A DNA stretch of 64,000 nucleotides from Collinsella sp. (GCA_019414245.1 DXMK01000005.1:58460-122459), one strand, 5' to 3'. Shown: positions 1-9,014, counted from the stretch's first letter. Notes: a model not told the origin generated them from the sequence alone. Numbers and translations are program-made.

Positions 1-792
1 GGCCCCCACCAGGCCCGAGCTCTGGGAGGCCGCCGCCGAGATATTCTCGCGCACCGCCAACGGGTGCGGCCACAGGCAGATCGCCATGTGCCTGCGCGCC
101 GAGCGGGGCGTGCGCATAGCCTGCAAGACCGTGCTGAAGATGATGCGCGAGATGGGCATCAGCTGCGGGATCCGCCGCGAGACCGACTACCACAGGTACA
201 ACTCGTACAGGGGCAAGGTCGGAAAGACCTTCGAGAACGTCATCGGGCGCGACTTCGCCGCCGACGGGCCGTGGGAGAAGATGGGCACCGACGTCACCGA
301 GTTCAAGCAGCCCTGGGGCAAGGCCTACTTCGCGCCGGTCTACGACTTCGGCAGCAAGGAGATCGTCGCCTGGTCCACGTCGCTGCACCCCAACATGGCT
401 CAGCAGCACGAGCTGCTCGACCAGCTCGTGTCCAGGAAGCCCGAGGGCTCCAGGCCGATCCTGCACTCGGACATGGGCTGGCAGTACCAGCAGGCCGGTT
501 GGTGCAGGCGGCTGGAGGAGGCCGGCGTGGTGCAGAGCATGTCCCGGAAGGGCAACTGCATCGACAACGGCGCGACGGAGCAGGTGTTCGGCCACATCAA
601 GGACGAGTTCTTCCGCGGAAGGACGTGGCCGGACTTCGAGTCCTTCAAGGCGGACCTCGACGACTTCGTGGTCCATTGGAACACGAGGAGGCGCCAGGTT
701 AAACTGAAGGGACTGACCCCGGAGGAGTTCCGGAGACAGTCCCTTGCGGCGTAGTTCTTATTTAAGCCGTCCAAGTTTTGGGGTGCAGTTCA
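1..792 (+). mobile_element. IS3-family insertion sequence, right-hand part (cut by window edge)
   Basis: The element runs off the left edge of the window. Its right terminal inverted repeat can be read at 769-792; in reverse complement it begins TGAACTGCACCCC and continues AAAACTTGGAC, which matches the usual terminal repeats of IS3 (IS150-type) elements. The transposase stop lies 15 bp inside this end, as is normal for the family. The left end, orfA and the target duplication are outside the window. Confidence 0.8.
2..754 (+). CDS. IS3-family transposase OrfB (integrase core), 5' partial
   Basis: DDE transposase that catalyses cutting and joining of the IS3-type element. The frame is open to the left edge, so the annotated beginning is only where the window starts. 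An HTH_21-like segment (residues near HRQIAMCLRAERG) precedes an rve integrase core. Catalytic-type acidic residues are visible in GTDVTEF, in the HSDMGWQY segment (second Asp) and in the closing NGATEQVFGHIKDE segment (Glu), followed by the usual WNTRRRQ.LKGLTPEEFR tail. No frameshift or stop is seen in the visible part, so the product may be functional. An upstream orfA with programmed frameshifting is expected but lies off the window. Confidence 0.9.
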   Translation, partial: APTRPELWEAAAEIFSRTANGCGHRQIAMCLRAERGVRIACKTVLKMMREMGISCGIRRETDYHRYNSYRGKVGKTFENVIGRDFAADGPWEKMGTDVTEFKQPWGKAYFAPVYDFGSKEIVAWSTSLHPNMAQQHELLDQLVSRKPEGSRPILHSDMGWQYQQAGWCRRLEEAGVVQSMSRKGNCIDNGATEQVFGHIKDEFFRGRTWPDFESFKADLDDFVVHWNTRRRQVKLKGLTPEEFRRQSLAA

Positions 793-833
793 ACAGGCCA
801 CCCGGGTTTTCTGTTGAGTGGAGACTCCGCAAG

Positions 834-1189
834 CGGAAACTGCATCCCACAATTAGCGCCCGGAACGGGACACATTTTCCGTCAAGCCCTCATCCGGAAA
901 ATCCATCCCAGTTTGAGCGCCCAGACCGGGACGCACTTTCCCAAAGGGTCCTCAACGGGAAACTGCGTCCCATAATTAGGCCGAGAAATGGGATGAACTT
1001 TCCCAATGAGAGCCAACCGGAAACCACGTCCCAGAATCAGCCCCCAAAGTGGGACGCACTTTCCCAACGAGCCTCAACCGGAAAATACATCCCGGAATCC
1101 AGCTGAATAGTGGGACACTCTTTCCCAATCGGGTCCCAAGCGGAAACTGCATCCCATTCCAGACAAGAATTCCGGGACACACTTTCCGC
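834..1189. repeat. Tandem array of six 61-bp palindromic units
   Basis: Six units start near 834, 895, 956, 1018, 1079 and 1141, a period of 61-62 bp. Each unit has an arm like CCGGAAACTGCATCCCA, a 14-17 nt variable loop, and a complementary arm like TGGGACGCACTTTCCC. A 12-13 nt linker usually ending in CAA separates units. Because both arms alternate regularly, the array can pair within units or between neighbouring units. The same family recurs at 22883-23056. A GAAGGCCAC hairpin follows within 8 nt. No open frame with coding character covers it. Confidence 0.85.
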
Positions 1190-1196
1190 AAACAAA

Positions 1197-1219
1197 GAAG
1201 GCCACATAACGTGGCCTTC
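1197..1219 (-). terminator. GAAGGCCAC hairpin, copy 1
   Basis: Perfect 9-bp stem GAAGGCCAC / GTGGCCTTC with a 5-nt loop. On the minus strand it is followed by TTTGTTTG, so it could end transcripts of the minus-strand LTA-synthase-like gene; on the plus strand it closes the tandem palindrome array. An almost identical hairpin lies at 1325-1347. Confidence 0.5.
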
Positions 1220-1273
1220 AACTTATATATGTTCGGCGATACACCCAAGACAAGCCACGCCCCAACATCAGGG

Positions 1274-1403
1274 CGTCTGTCCAGGCGGAGGCATATAAGG
1301 TTCATCGCGAGTTCCGCACGCAAAGAAGGCCACTTAATGTGGCCTTCGTCTTGCGCAGGACTGTCCGAGCAGGGAACCTTATATGCCTCCGCCTGGACAG
1401 ACG
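1274..1403. repeat. 30-bp perfect inverted repeat enclosing a second GAAGGCCAC hairpin
   Basis: Arms at 1274-1303 and 1374-1403 are exact reverse complements over 30 bp (arm begins CGTCTGTCCAGGCGGAGG). The 70-bp interior contains the hairpin 1325-1347 (GAAGGCCAC / GTGGCCTTC), so the whole segment could fold into one long nested stem. It sits between convergent genes, 28 bp beyond the end of the LTA-synthase-like gene. It may be a strong terminator or a MITE-like insertion; I see no flanking direct repeat that settles this. Confidence 0.75.
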
Positions 1404-1430
1404 TTTCAGTTGTGGCTCAGCAGCTAGCAG

Positions 1431-3731
1431 CTACTTAATCTTGGTCGTACCCGGTGCCAGGTTGGGGTCGGTTTCGTTGGCCTCGGTCTGGAAGTGCTCG
1501 GTGTACACGTTCTTGCCGTCGCGGAACATCTCGTAGTACTGCATCTTGGCGTAATCCTCGCGTGCCTTGGTGGCGGCTGCTGCAGCGGCGTCGTCACCGG
1601 TGACGTTGGAGGAAAGCGCCCAGCGCAGGCTGGCGTCCTCGTAGCCGACGGAGTTGATGGCGGGCAGCGACTCGCGCAGCGTCATGTGCGCTTTCTGGTA
1701 GTCGGTCAGCGGTGCGCCAATCAGCTGCATAAGCTGCGTGGACAGGTAGTTGGTGGACAGGTCGTCGACCTCGCTCGTCTGGTCGCAGCCGGCAACGTCG
1801 TAGTTGGCCCAAATGATGTAGTCGGTCTGCCACAGACGCTCCTGATGCGTAGCGTCGTCCTCGCCGGTAAACCACTTGTCGTTGAACTTGGACGGGAAGA
1901 ACGGCTGATGGTCGCCCCAGAACACCACGACCACCTTGCGGTCGAGTTTGTTCAGGGCGTTGAGGAAGTAGCGCAGCGCCTGGTCGGACTGCTCAATGCA
2001 CGAGACGTACTCGTCGACATCGGACAGCGTGCCGTCCTCAACGGTCTTGGCGTCCAGGTCGGTCGTGTCGATGTTCAGGTGCATCTGCTTGTCGACCGGC
2101 AGCAGACCCGTATCGTAGCCCGAGTGGTTCTGCATGGTCACGTCGAAGATAAACTGCGGATCGGCGTTCTGGTCGAGCAGCTCAAGAATCTTGTCGTAGG
2201 TAGCCTGGTCGGTCACCATATCGCGCAGGGTGTCGGCTCCCTGGAAGTCGTTGATGGACAGGAACTGGTCAAAGCCAAAGTCCTTGTAGACGTTCTCGCG
2301 GTTCCAGTTGGTTGCGTGGTTGGGGTGCATGGCTGTGGTGGTGTAGCCGAGCGACTTGAACTGTTCTGCCAGGTTCCCGGTCGTTTCCATGTTGTAGATG
2401 GTGTAGGGGTACACGCCCGAGCCCAGATTGGCCATGGAGTTGCCGGTCATAAACTCAAACTCGGTATTGGCAGTGCCGCCGCCGTAGGCGCTCACGTAGA
2501 GCTTGCCGCGGCTGAGGCAGTTGGACAGGTTCTTAAAGTACTGCGGGCCCTCGTAGCCGGCGCGCATGTTCTGATAGATGGACAGGTCCGAGAAAGTCTC
2601 GTTCATGATGGCGATGACCGTGGGTTTCTCGCTGTCGAACTGCTCCTTTGCGGCGGTGCGCTCGTCACTCTTGGCTGCGTCGGACTTGTCGTAGGCCTTG
2701 GCGTACTTTTTGAGCGTGGCCTTGGCATCGTCGACGGAGTAGTCGGCGGGTTTGGGCGGCTTGATGGACTGCGCTGCGCTAATGAAAGCGGGCAGGTAGC
2801 CCTCGCGCCAGTAGCTCTCGAGCGGGCGCCAGGTATAGACGGTGATGCCGAGGGTGTTGTAGTAGTCGATGAGCGTGACGTGCGCGGTCACGCCGCCCAG
2901 GCACAGCACGGCGACGAGCAGATTGGTGAGCAGCATGCGCTTGGCGTTGGCGGCGCCCTTCTGACGGTGCGGTGCCACCAGGCCGGCGTACTCGCACAGC
3001 AGCATAGCGATGGCGGTAAAGCCCATGGACAGCACGCAGAACAGCGAGATGGAGAAGGTGTAGCCGGTGCCGGCGACCGCGGCGGCGGTGGAGATGGCCG
3101 AAAGGTCGCCCGGCTGGATGGGCATGGATTTAAACGTGATGACGAAGAACTCGGCAATGCCCAGGACAAAGAGGGCAAAGGCCAGGACCGCGGGAGCTGC
3201 ACCGTGGCGCTGGAACAGGAAGAACAGGCCGACCATGAGCGTGGTGATGATGGCCCACTCGAGCAGGATGCACAGGGGGTAGACCCAGGTAAAGTCGTGG
3301 TTGGACGAGACCTCCATGCCCAGCAGCGCGAAGACGCCGGCGAGCAGCAGGCACAGGACGGCGGCGACGAGCGGTTTGCCCACAAAGGCTCCGCGCAAAC
3401 GAGCGAGCTTGCCGGTGGGGGCGGGCGCATCGGCCGAGGCGAACGCAAAGACGCGCGGGGCGATGCGGTCGCGGGCGATACTGGCCCAGGCGCAGCCGGT
3501 GAGGATGGCATTGGTCAGGATGAGCATCACAAAGGCGAGCGGCTCGTTTTGGGCGACGAGGCCAATGGCGCCCCAAATGGTCAAAAAGAGCTGGAACAGG
3601 CCGAAGGCGACGCTCCACCCAAGAGCGCTTTTGGCAACGGTGCCCGACTGAGCGCGAATGGCCTTGGCCTCGCGCAAGACAAGGTAGACGGTCGCCGCAA
3701 GACCGACGAGCGAGATGGCGGCAGCGAACAT
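1431..3731 (-). CDS. LTA-synthase-like sulfatase-fold membrane protein
   Basis: Predicted phosphoglycerol-transferase-like enzyme of the LtaS/MdoB superfamily, 766 aa, acting at the outer face of the membrane on polyglycerolphosphate or similar cell-envelope polymers. The N-terminal half has seven or eight hydrophobic helices; the C-terminal half is a sulfatase fold starting near PTVIAIMNETFSDLS. The Thr of GGGTANTEFEF is at the position of the catalytic nucleophile, and MHPNHATNW and WGDHQPFF supply metal and substrate ligands. I chose the ATG at 3731 because GAGGAG precedes it by 7 nt; a GTG at 3746 would put that site inside the gene. It is divergent from the nitroreductase gene. The exact polymer made is not shown by the sequence. 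Confidence 0.85.
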   Translation of the reverse strand: MFAAAISLVGLAATVYLVLREAKAIRAQSGTVAKSALGWSVAFGLFQLFLTIWGAIGLVAQNEPLAFVMLILTNAILTGCAWASIARDRIAPRVFAFASADAPAPTGKLARLRGAFVGKPLVAAVLCLLLAGVFALLGMEVSSNHDFTWVYPLCILLEWAIITTLMVGLFFLFQRHGAAPAVLAFALFVLGIAEFFVITFKSMPIQPGDLSAISTAAAVAGTGYTFSISLFCVLSMGFTAIAMLLCEYAGLVAPHRQKGAANAKRMLLTNLLVAVLCLGGVTAHVTLIDYYNTLGITVYTWRPLESYWREGYLPAFISAAQSIKPPKPADYSVDDAKATLKKYAKAYDKSDAAKSDERTAAKEQFDSEKPTVIAIMNETFSDLSIYQNMRAGYEGPQYFKNLSNCLSRGKLYVSAYGGGTANTEFEFMTGNSMANLGSGVYPYTIYNMETTGNLAEQFKSLGYTTTAMHPNHATNWNRENVYKDFGFDQFLSINDFQGADTLRDMVTDQATYDKILELLDQNADPQFIFDVTMQNHSGYDTGLLPVDKQMHLNIDTTDLDAKTVEDGTLSDVDEYVSCIEQSDQALRYFLNALNKLDRKVVVVFWGDHQPFFPSKFNDKWFTGEDDATHQERLWQTDYIIWANYDVAGCDQTSEVDDLSTNYLSTQLMQLIGAPLTDYQKAHMTLRESLPAINSVGYEDASLRWALSSNVTGDDAAAAAATKAREDYAKMQYYEMFRDGKNVYTEHFQTEANETDPNLAPGTTKIK

Positions 3732-3945
3732 GCTGAGACTCCTCACAAACTTAAAACCTACGAAAGCGGGGGTTTACCCGATTGTTACCTAAATATGCGC
3801 TGCACTTGCGGGCTGCGCACAACAATCAGCCATATTAACGCGCATGTGTGGCGGTACGGCGCAATGTAGTGGCGACCTGCGCGATAATGGACGGGAATTA
3901 CACGGAAACGCAAAGGCTTCTTAAAGAATTGACGAGGATAGAGCT

Positions 3946-4821
3946 ATGGGTGAGCAGGTTTGTATGACGGGCGCCGAGTACTGCGGCGGAGCTGCGGGCG
4001 TGGATACGAACGGCTATCCGGTCGAGACTACGGGCAACGCGGTGCTGGACATCTTGGAGCATCGCTCGTCTACGCGTGCCTTCGCGCGTGATGACGACGA
4101 CCGTCCCGTGGCGGTGACCGACGAGCAGCGCGCAGCGATTCTGCATGCGGCAAGTCGCGCGCCGTCGGCGGGCGCCATGATGATGTATTCCATCGTAAGC
4201 ATTCGCGAGCAGGCTACGCTGGACCGTCTGGCCGACCTGTGCGACCATCAGCCCATGATCGCCAAGGCGCCCTGGGCACTTATATTTGTGGTCGATTATG
4301 CCAAGTGGATCGATCTGTTTGAGCGCGTGGGCTGCTTTGAGCCCGAGTTCGTCGAGCGCACGGGCAAGGCGCCCCGTCGTGCACCGGGTTTGGGCGACTT
4401 TGCCATCGCGGCGCAGGATGCCGTGATCGCCGCGCAAAACGCCGTGGTTGCCGCCGAGGCCCTGGGGCTGGGGAGCTGCTACATTGGCGACATCGTCGAG
4501 AATGCCGAGGAAGTTGCCGAGCTGCTCGATCTGCCGCCCTATACCATGCCGCTGTCGATGCTCATCATCGGCACGCCCCGTAAGGAGCGTCCGGCCATTG
4601 CGCATCCCGTGGTGAACCTGGTGCACGAGGAGCGCTACTGCCGCGCCGATGCTGCGACTATGGACGCGCAGGTGGCCGAGATGGACGCGATGTTCCGTCC
4701 GCATGCCCGCGAGGTGGGGGAGCGCGTCGTGGACATCTATACCCGCAAGCACACGAGTCCCTTTATGGCCGAGATGAGCCGATCCATGGAATGGTGGTTC
4801 AAAAACTGGCTTGGAAAATGA
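3946..4821 (+). CDS. Nitroreductase-family protein
   Basis: FMN-dependent nitroreductase-like oxidoreductase, 291 aa, probably cytosolic and homodimeric. The FMN phosphate-binding signature appears as EHRSSTRAF near the N-terminus, followed by SRAPSAGAMMMYS and the conserved middle region AAQNAVVAAEALGLGSCYIG. About 70 residues follow the core fold and end in a Trp-rich basic tail (EWWFKNW), which is longer than the usual ~200-aa family member. The ATG is preceded by GACGAGGAT. The substrate (quinone, nitroaromatic or flavin) cannot be told. The divergent gene upstream encodes the LTA-synthase-like protein. Confidence 0.85.
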   Translation: MGEQVCMTGAEYCGGAAGVDTNGYPVETTGNAVLDILEHRSSTRAFARDDDDRPVAVTDEQRAAILHAASRAPSAGAMMMYSIVSIREQATLDRLADLCDHQPMIAKAPWALIFVVDYAKWIDLFERVGCFEPEFVERTGKAPRRAPGLGDFAIAAQDAVIAAQNAVVAAEALGLGSCYIGDIVENAEEVAELLDLPPYTMPLSMLIIGTPRKERPAIAHPVVNLVHEERYCRADAATMDAQVAEMDAMFRPHAREVGERVVDIYTRKHTSPFMAEMSRSMEWWFKNWLGK

Positions 4822-4822
4822 C

Positions 4823-4857
4823 GAATGTGACAAGGGGGCAGCCCCTTTGTTACATTC
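4823..4857. repeat. REP-like hairpin, TGTGACAAAGGG family
   Basis: Imperfect palindrome GAATGTGACAAGGGG, short loop, then GCCCCTTTGTTACATTC, starting two bases after the nitroreductase stop. Full relatives are at 29052-29084, 30600-30630, 34097-34126 and 40115-40145, with half or diverged copies at 7306-7353, 18204-18232, 35150-35168 and about 46720. It may also act as a terminator, although it has no T-run. Confidence 0.75.
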
Positions 4858-4979
4858 CATATCGCCGCGGTAGCTTAAAGACTGTATAAATCTTTATCTA
4901 GCTGGGAAAACAGTGCATTAAAACATGGGCCGATTGCCTATAATCCCTTCGAACATTAAAGTTGGGAGGAAACCGGCTT

Positions 4980-7007
4980 ATGGAACAAAAGGCCAAGGAG
5001 GCAGCCTCGCACGCTGCGATTCCTGTGAGCATCTCGGCGATGCTCGTCACGCTGGGCGTGGTGTACGGCGATATCGGCACCAGCCCTATGTATGTAACCA
5101 AGGCGCTCGTTGCCGGCAACGGCGGCATCGGAAGTGTGACGGAGGAGTTCGTGCTTGGCGCGCTCTCCCTTGTCGTGTGGACGGTCACGCTGCTGACCAC
5201 CATCAAGTATGTGCTCATCTCGCTGCGCGCCGATAACCATGGTGAGGGCGGCATCTTTGCCCTGTACAGCCTGGTCAAGCGCTGCGGCAAGTGGCTTATC
5301 ATCCCCGCCATGCTGGGTGGCGCCGCGCTGCTCGCCGACGGCATCCTGACGCCGGCCGTTACCGTTACCACGGCCATCGAGGGCCTGCGCACCATCCCGG
5401 CGGTCCATGCCGTGCTGGGCGATGACCAGGGCCGCGTCGTCGCCATTACGCTCGCCATCATCATCGCGCTCTTCTTGGTACAGCGCATCGGTACGGCCAA
5501 GATCGGTCACGCCTTTGGCCCCATCATGACGCTGTGGTTTCTGTTCCTGGGCGGTACGGGTCTGTTCTTTGTCTTCCAGCACCCCGCCGTGCTGCTGTGC
5601 CTCAACCCGGTGCGCGGCATCGCCTTTTTGCTAAGCCCCAACAACCACGCGGGCATCATGATTCTGGGCAGCTGCTTCCTTGCCACCACCGGTGCCGAGG
5701 CGCTCTATTCCGACATGGGCCACGTGGGCCGCGGCAACATCTACGCCACCTGGCCGTTCGTTAAGTGCTGCCTGCTGCTGTCCTATATGGGCCAGGGCGC
5801 GTGGCTTATCAACAACGCCGCCAACCCCGAGCTCATGGGTATCGCCGACCTCAACCCCTTCTACCAGATGCTCACCCCGGGCCTGCGTCCCTTTGCCGTC
5901 GGCCTTTCCACCGTTGCGGCCATCATCGCCTCGCAGGCGCTCATCACCGGCGCATTCTCGCTGGTGTCCGAGGCCAGCCGTCTGGACCTTATGCCGCACA
6001 TGCAGGTCTTCTACCCTGCCGAGACCAAGGGCCAGCTCTACATCCCCATGGTCAACAACGTCATGCTTGTCGGCTGCGTCATCGTGGTGCTGCTGTTCCA
6101 GAACTCGGCGCATATGGAAGCCGCCTACGGCCTTGCCATTACGCTGACTATGATGTGCACCACGCTGCTGCTCTTCTTCTACCTGCACGAGGAGCGCAAG
6201 CTCAAGGTTGCTCCGTGGATCTTCGCGGCCTTCTTCCTTTTGCTCGAAGGCTTCTTCTTCGTGAGCTCGCTCACCAAGTTCTTCCACGGCGGCTACTTCA
6301 CCATCCTCATGGCTGCACTCATCATGGGCATTATGGTGTGCTGGTACAACGGCACGGCGGTCGAGCAGCGCCAGTTTACGCTGCTGCCGCTGCGCAGCTA
6401 CCTGCCGCAGCTCAAGCGCCTGCGTGACGACGACCGTTACGAGCGCATGAGCGACAACGTCGTGTACCTGACCAAGGACGCCCATACCGACTACATCGAC
6501 CGCGATATCGTCTATTCGATCTTGGACAAGCATCCCAAGCGCGCCCGCGCCTGGTGGTTTGTGAATGTCGAGACCATGGACGAACCGCACACCTTTGCCT
6601 ATTCGGTCGAGACGTTCGGCACCGACTACGTGTTCCGCGTGCATCTGTACCTGGGCTACAAGATCAACCAGCGCGTCAATGCCTACCTGCGTCAGGTTGT
6701 TCAGGACCTGGCTGCCACCGGCGAGCTGCCGCCGCAGACGCATGACTACTCGGTCTACAAGGATCCGGGTAACATCGGTACGTTCAAGTTCGTCCTGATC
6801 CGTAAGCTTCTGGCGCCCGAAAGCGATGTGGAGCCCAGCGAGCGTACGGCCATCACGCTCAAGTACATCATTCGCCGCGCCGCCGGCACGCCTGCACGCT
6901 GGTACGGCCTGGAGAACTCCAACGTGAGCTTTGAGTACGTGCCGCTGTTCACCAAGTTCAAGGCCGTGAACAAGATGCAGCGCCTGGCTCCCAACGAGCG
7001 GCCGTAG
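4980..7007 (+). CDS. kup: Kup (KUP/HAK/KT) potassium uptake protein
   Basis: Potassium:proton symporter of the KUP family, 675 aa, in the cytoplasmic membrane. The family signature GVVYGDIGTSP is at residues 26-36, followed by about twelve hydrophobic helices up to residue ~460 and a hydrophilic C-terminal domain of about 200 residues. Length is typical. I chose the ATG at 4980 because GGGAGGA at 4964-4970 sits at normal distance; a TTG at 4962 is in frame but upstream of that site. A good -10 hexamer TATAAT lies at 4939-4944, with a weak -35. A small membrane protein and a KdpDE-like two-component system follow on the same strand, suggesting a potassium-homeostasis locus. Confidence 0.95.
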   Translation: MEQKAKEAASHAAIPVSISAMLVTLGVVYGDIGTSPMYVTKALVAGNGGIGSVTEEFVLGALSLVVWTVTLLTTIKYVLISLRADNHGEGGIFALYSLVKRCGKWLIIPAMLGGAALLADGILTPAVTVTTAIEGLRTIPAVHAVLGDDQGRVVAITLAIIIALFLVQRIGTAKIGHAFGPIMTLWFLFLGGTGLFFVFQHPAVLLCLNPVRGIAFLLSPNNHAGIMILGSCFLATTGAEALYSDMGHVGRGNIYATWPFVKCCLLLSYMGQGAWLINNAANPELMGIADLNPFYQMLTPGLRPFAVGLSTVAAIIASQALITGAFSLVSEASRLDLMPHMQVFYPAETKGQLYIPMVNNVMLVGCVIVVLLFQNSAHMEAAYGLAITLTMMCTTLLLFFYLHEERKLKVAPWIFAAFFLLLEGFFFVSSLTKFFHGGYFTILMAALIMGIMVCWYNGTAVEQRQFTLLPLRSYLPQLKRLRDDDRYERMSDNVVYLTKDAHTDYIDRDIVYSILDKHPKRARAWWFVNVETMDEPHTFAYSVETFGTDYVFRVHLYLGYKINQRVNAYLRQVVQDLAATGELPPQTHDYSVYKDPGNIGTFKFVLIRKLLAPESDVEPSERTAITLKYIIRRAAGTPARWYGLENSNVSFEYVPLFTKFKAVNKMQRLAPNERP

Positions 7008-7076
7008 TCGACGCTCGAGGTTTGTCTGCGAACGGGCGGGCTTGTATTGATGGGGATTGAGTCCTGGGAGGAAACC

Positions 7077-7271
7077 ATGGATGCAAAGGTGCTTGACGGT
7101 TGCGATCTTGCTGCCGAGATGGTGCGTGAGGCACGCGCCGATGCCGCCGAAGATCGGTTCTTTACGAATCGTGCCAACATGGACATGGCCGACCGCGTGA
7201 TTTCGATCGTGGTGACGGTGCTTGTCGCGGCGTGCGTGTGCGCACTGCTCGCGCACGTGCTGTTTGTCTAA
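7077..7271 (+). CDS. Small single-span membrane protein
   Basis: A 64-aa product of unknown function. The first ~40 residues are hydrophilic and charged; residues ~42-62 (ISIVVTVLVAACVCALLAHV) form one transmembrane helix reaching almost to the C-terminus. The ATG at 7077 follows GGGAGGAAACC, the same ribosome-binding sequence used by kup. The position between kup and the KdpDE-like pair, on the same strand, suggests a small accessory or regulator of the transporter, but nothing in the sequence proves it. Confidence 0.6.
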   Translation: MDAKVLDGCDLAAEMVREARADAAEDRFFTNRANMDMADRVISIVVTVLVAACVCALLAHVLFV

Positions 7272-7305
7272 CGTCCGCAGGTTGCAAAGGCTTTACACTT
7301 GGAAC

Positions 7306-7358
7306 CACCACAAGGGGAAACCACCACAAAGGTGCCTGTCCCCTTTGTGGTGGTTTTT
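7306..7358 (+). terminator. CCACCACAAAGG hairpin terminator (REP-like)
   Basis: Stem CCACCACAAAGG (7321-7332) / CCTTTGTGGTGG (7342-7353) followed by TTTTTG, a good intrinsic terminator after the kup block. An extra left arm, CCACCACAAGGGG at 7306-7318, can pair with the same right arm, so two alternative hairpins are possible. The loop GTGCCTGTCC resembles widespread REP-type elements. Confidence 0.75.
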
Positions 7359-7384
7359 GTTTTTGAGAGAGGGGCGGGGCGCTG

Positions 7385-9010
7385 ATGGACGTCCGTACGG
7401 ACGGCGATATTGCCGATAGCTTTTGGTGGCGGCGCACAACGCTGACGCGCCGCACTCCTCTGTATGACGCCTGCGTATCGGTGGGGCTGCTGGTCGCGGC
7501 GACGATTGTGGGCGCGCTGCTCGACCATCCGGGTCTCGCGCCGAGCATCATGATCGTCTATGTGTTCGCCGTTCAGCTGTGCGCATTCTTTACCTGCAGT
7601 CGCCTGTATTGCTTGCTGAGCTCGGCTGCCGCCGTGGCGCTCTACAACTTCTTGTTTGTCGACCCGCGCTACTTGCTGTCGTTTATCGACCGCGGCTATC
7701 CCGGCATGTTCTTCATCATGTTTGTGGTCTCGCTTGTGTCGAGCTCGATTGCCTTGGCCCTGCGTCGCGCTTTGGCACAGGCTGCCGCCAGCGACCGCCG
7801 CACGCATATGGTGCTCGAGACCAATCGCATGTTGCAGCGCTGCGCCGACGAGCAGCAGATCGTTCACGCCATGGCCACGCAGCTGGCGCGTCTTTCGGGC
7901 TGTCCGGTCGTGTGGTACAGCGCCGACGCCGAGGGCGATGACCTGCTGCCGCGTGCGACATACACGGCCGTGGGCGATGCCGCGCCGGTGCACGAGCTGG
8001 CGCCGCAGATGCCACCGCGGCTCTCGGCGTCCGCCTATGTGGGAACGCCGCTCGATGCTACGTTCGGCGGCTCGGCGTTTTATGGTATCTACCTGACGGT
8101 TCGCACAGGCGACGGCTTCGCGCGCTCGGGCGACCCCGCCTCGGTGGTGGGCGTGCTGGCTATCGTTGCCGAGCCCGACGTGCTGACGCACGAGGAGCGG
8201 ACACTTGCCGATGCTATCGTGAGCGAAGGCGAGCTGGCGCTCGATCGCGCCCGCGCCATGGAGGCCCGCGAGGAGGCGGCGGTGCTTGCCAAAAATGAGC
8301 AGCTGCGCGCCAACCTGCTGCGCTCCATCTCGCACGACCTGCGCACGCCGCTCACCAGTATTTCGGGTAATGCCGATGTGCTGCTCGACCAGGGCTCGAC
8401 CGGCACCGCCGTGCTCGACGCCCAAACGCGCCGCGGCCTGCTCTTGTCCATTCGCTCGGATGCGCAATGGCTCAACGCCACCGTCGAGAACCTGCTCGCC
8501 ATCACCAAGCTCGAGGGCGGCGGTATGCGCCTGTCGACCACGCTCGAGCTCATGGACGATATCGTGGAGGAGGCGCTGCGCCACGTGAACCCTGCCGTGC
8601 GCGAGCACGACCTTAAGGTGGTGGCGTGCGATGAGCCGGCGCTCGTCAACGTCGATGCGCGCCTGATGGTGCAGCTGGTGGTCAATCTGGTGAACAACGC
8701 CATCACCTATACGCCCGCGGGCTCGCATATCATGATTTCGATTAGCGTCGACGATGGACGCGTGGCGTGCTCGGTGGCCGATGATGGTCCGGGCATTGCG
8801 CCCGAGGACCGCGAGCGAATCTTTGAGTCGTTCTACACCGCCAACCACGGTCTTGCCGACAGCCATCGCAGCGTGGGCCTGGGTCTTTCGCTCTGCCGCT
8901 CCATTGCGCTGGCGCATGGCGGTAGCATAGAGGTTGCCGCGGCGGACCCGCACGGCTCGGTCTTTACGATTGAGCTTCCCGTCGCCGACGTTTCGTTTGA
9001 TAAGGAGTAG
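7385..9010 (+). CDS. KdpD-like sensor histidine kinase lacking the cytosolic KdpD/Usp domains
   Basis: Membrane histidine kinase, 541 aa. Residues ~28-128 hold the four closely packed helices typical of DUF4118 in KdpD. A GAF-like segment (~150-290) follows, then HisKA with phospho-acceptor His317 in SISHDLRTPLTSISG, then HATPase_c with N-box NLVNNAITYTP and G-boxes DDGPGI and VGLGLSL. The ~370-residue N-terminal cytosolic KdpD/UspA part of E. coli KdpD is absent, so this is a truncated-type sensor. The ATG follows a short GAGAGAGGGGCGG sequence. The response regulator starts 4 bp after its stop. Closeness to kup suggests control of potassium uptake; no kdpFABC is in the window. Confidence 0.88.
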   Translation: MDVRTDGDIADSFWWRRTTLTRRTPLYDACVSVGLLVAATIVGALLDHPGLAPSIMIVYVFAVQLCAFFTCSRLYCLLSSAAAVALYNFLFVDPRYLLSFIDRGYPGMFFIMFVVSLVSSSIALALRRALAQAAASDRRTHMVLETNRMLQRCADEQQIVHAMATQLARLSGCPVVWYSADAEGDDLLPRATYTAVGDAAPVHELAPQMPPRLSASAYVGTPLDATFGGSAFYGIYLTVRTGDGFARSGDPASVVGVLAIVAEPDVLTHEERTLADAIVSEGELALDRARAMEAREEAAVLAKNEQLRANLLRSISHDLRTPLTSISGNADVLLDQGSTGTAVLDAQTRRGLLLSIRSDAQWLNATVENLLAITKLEGGGMRLSTTLELMDDIVEEALRHVNPAVREHDLKVVACDEPALVNVDARLMVQLVVNLVNNAITYTPAGSHIMISISVDDGRVACSVADDGPGIAPEDRERIFESFYTANHGLADSHRSVGLGLSLCRSIALAHGGSIEVAAADPHGSVFTIELPVADVSFDKE

Positions 9011-9014
9011 CGCT

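Noticed and set aside
834..1189. CRISPR array
   Set aside because: The period is regular, but the conserved parts are complementary arms that vary between units, the loops and linkers are too short and partly conserved, and no cas genes are present.
1494..3869. Long plus-strand open frames antisense to genes (also 9760-11751, 15053-16741, 18224-20611, 23293-25248 and minus-strand 59074-61110)
   Set aside because: They mirror real genes in GC-rich DNA; the products are Gly/Ala/His/Arg-rich without domains, and the opposite strand encodes clear conserved proteins.
4860..4979. c-di-AMP (ydaO) riboswitch before kup
   Set aside because: Only ~120 bp separate the REP hairpin and the start codon, and no ydaO-like conserved core is visible.
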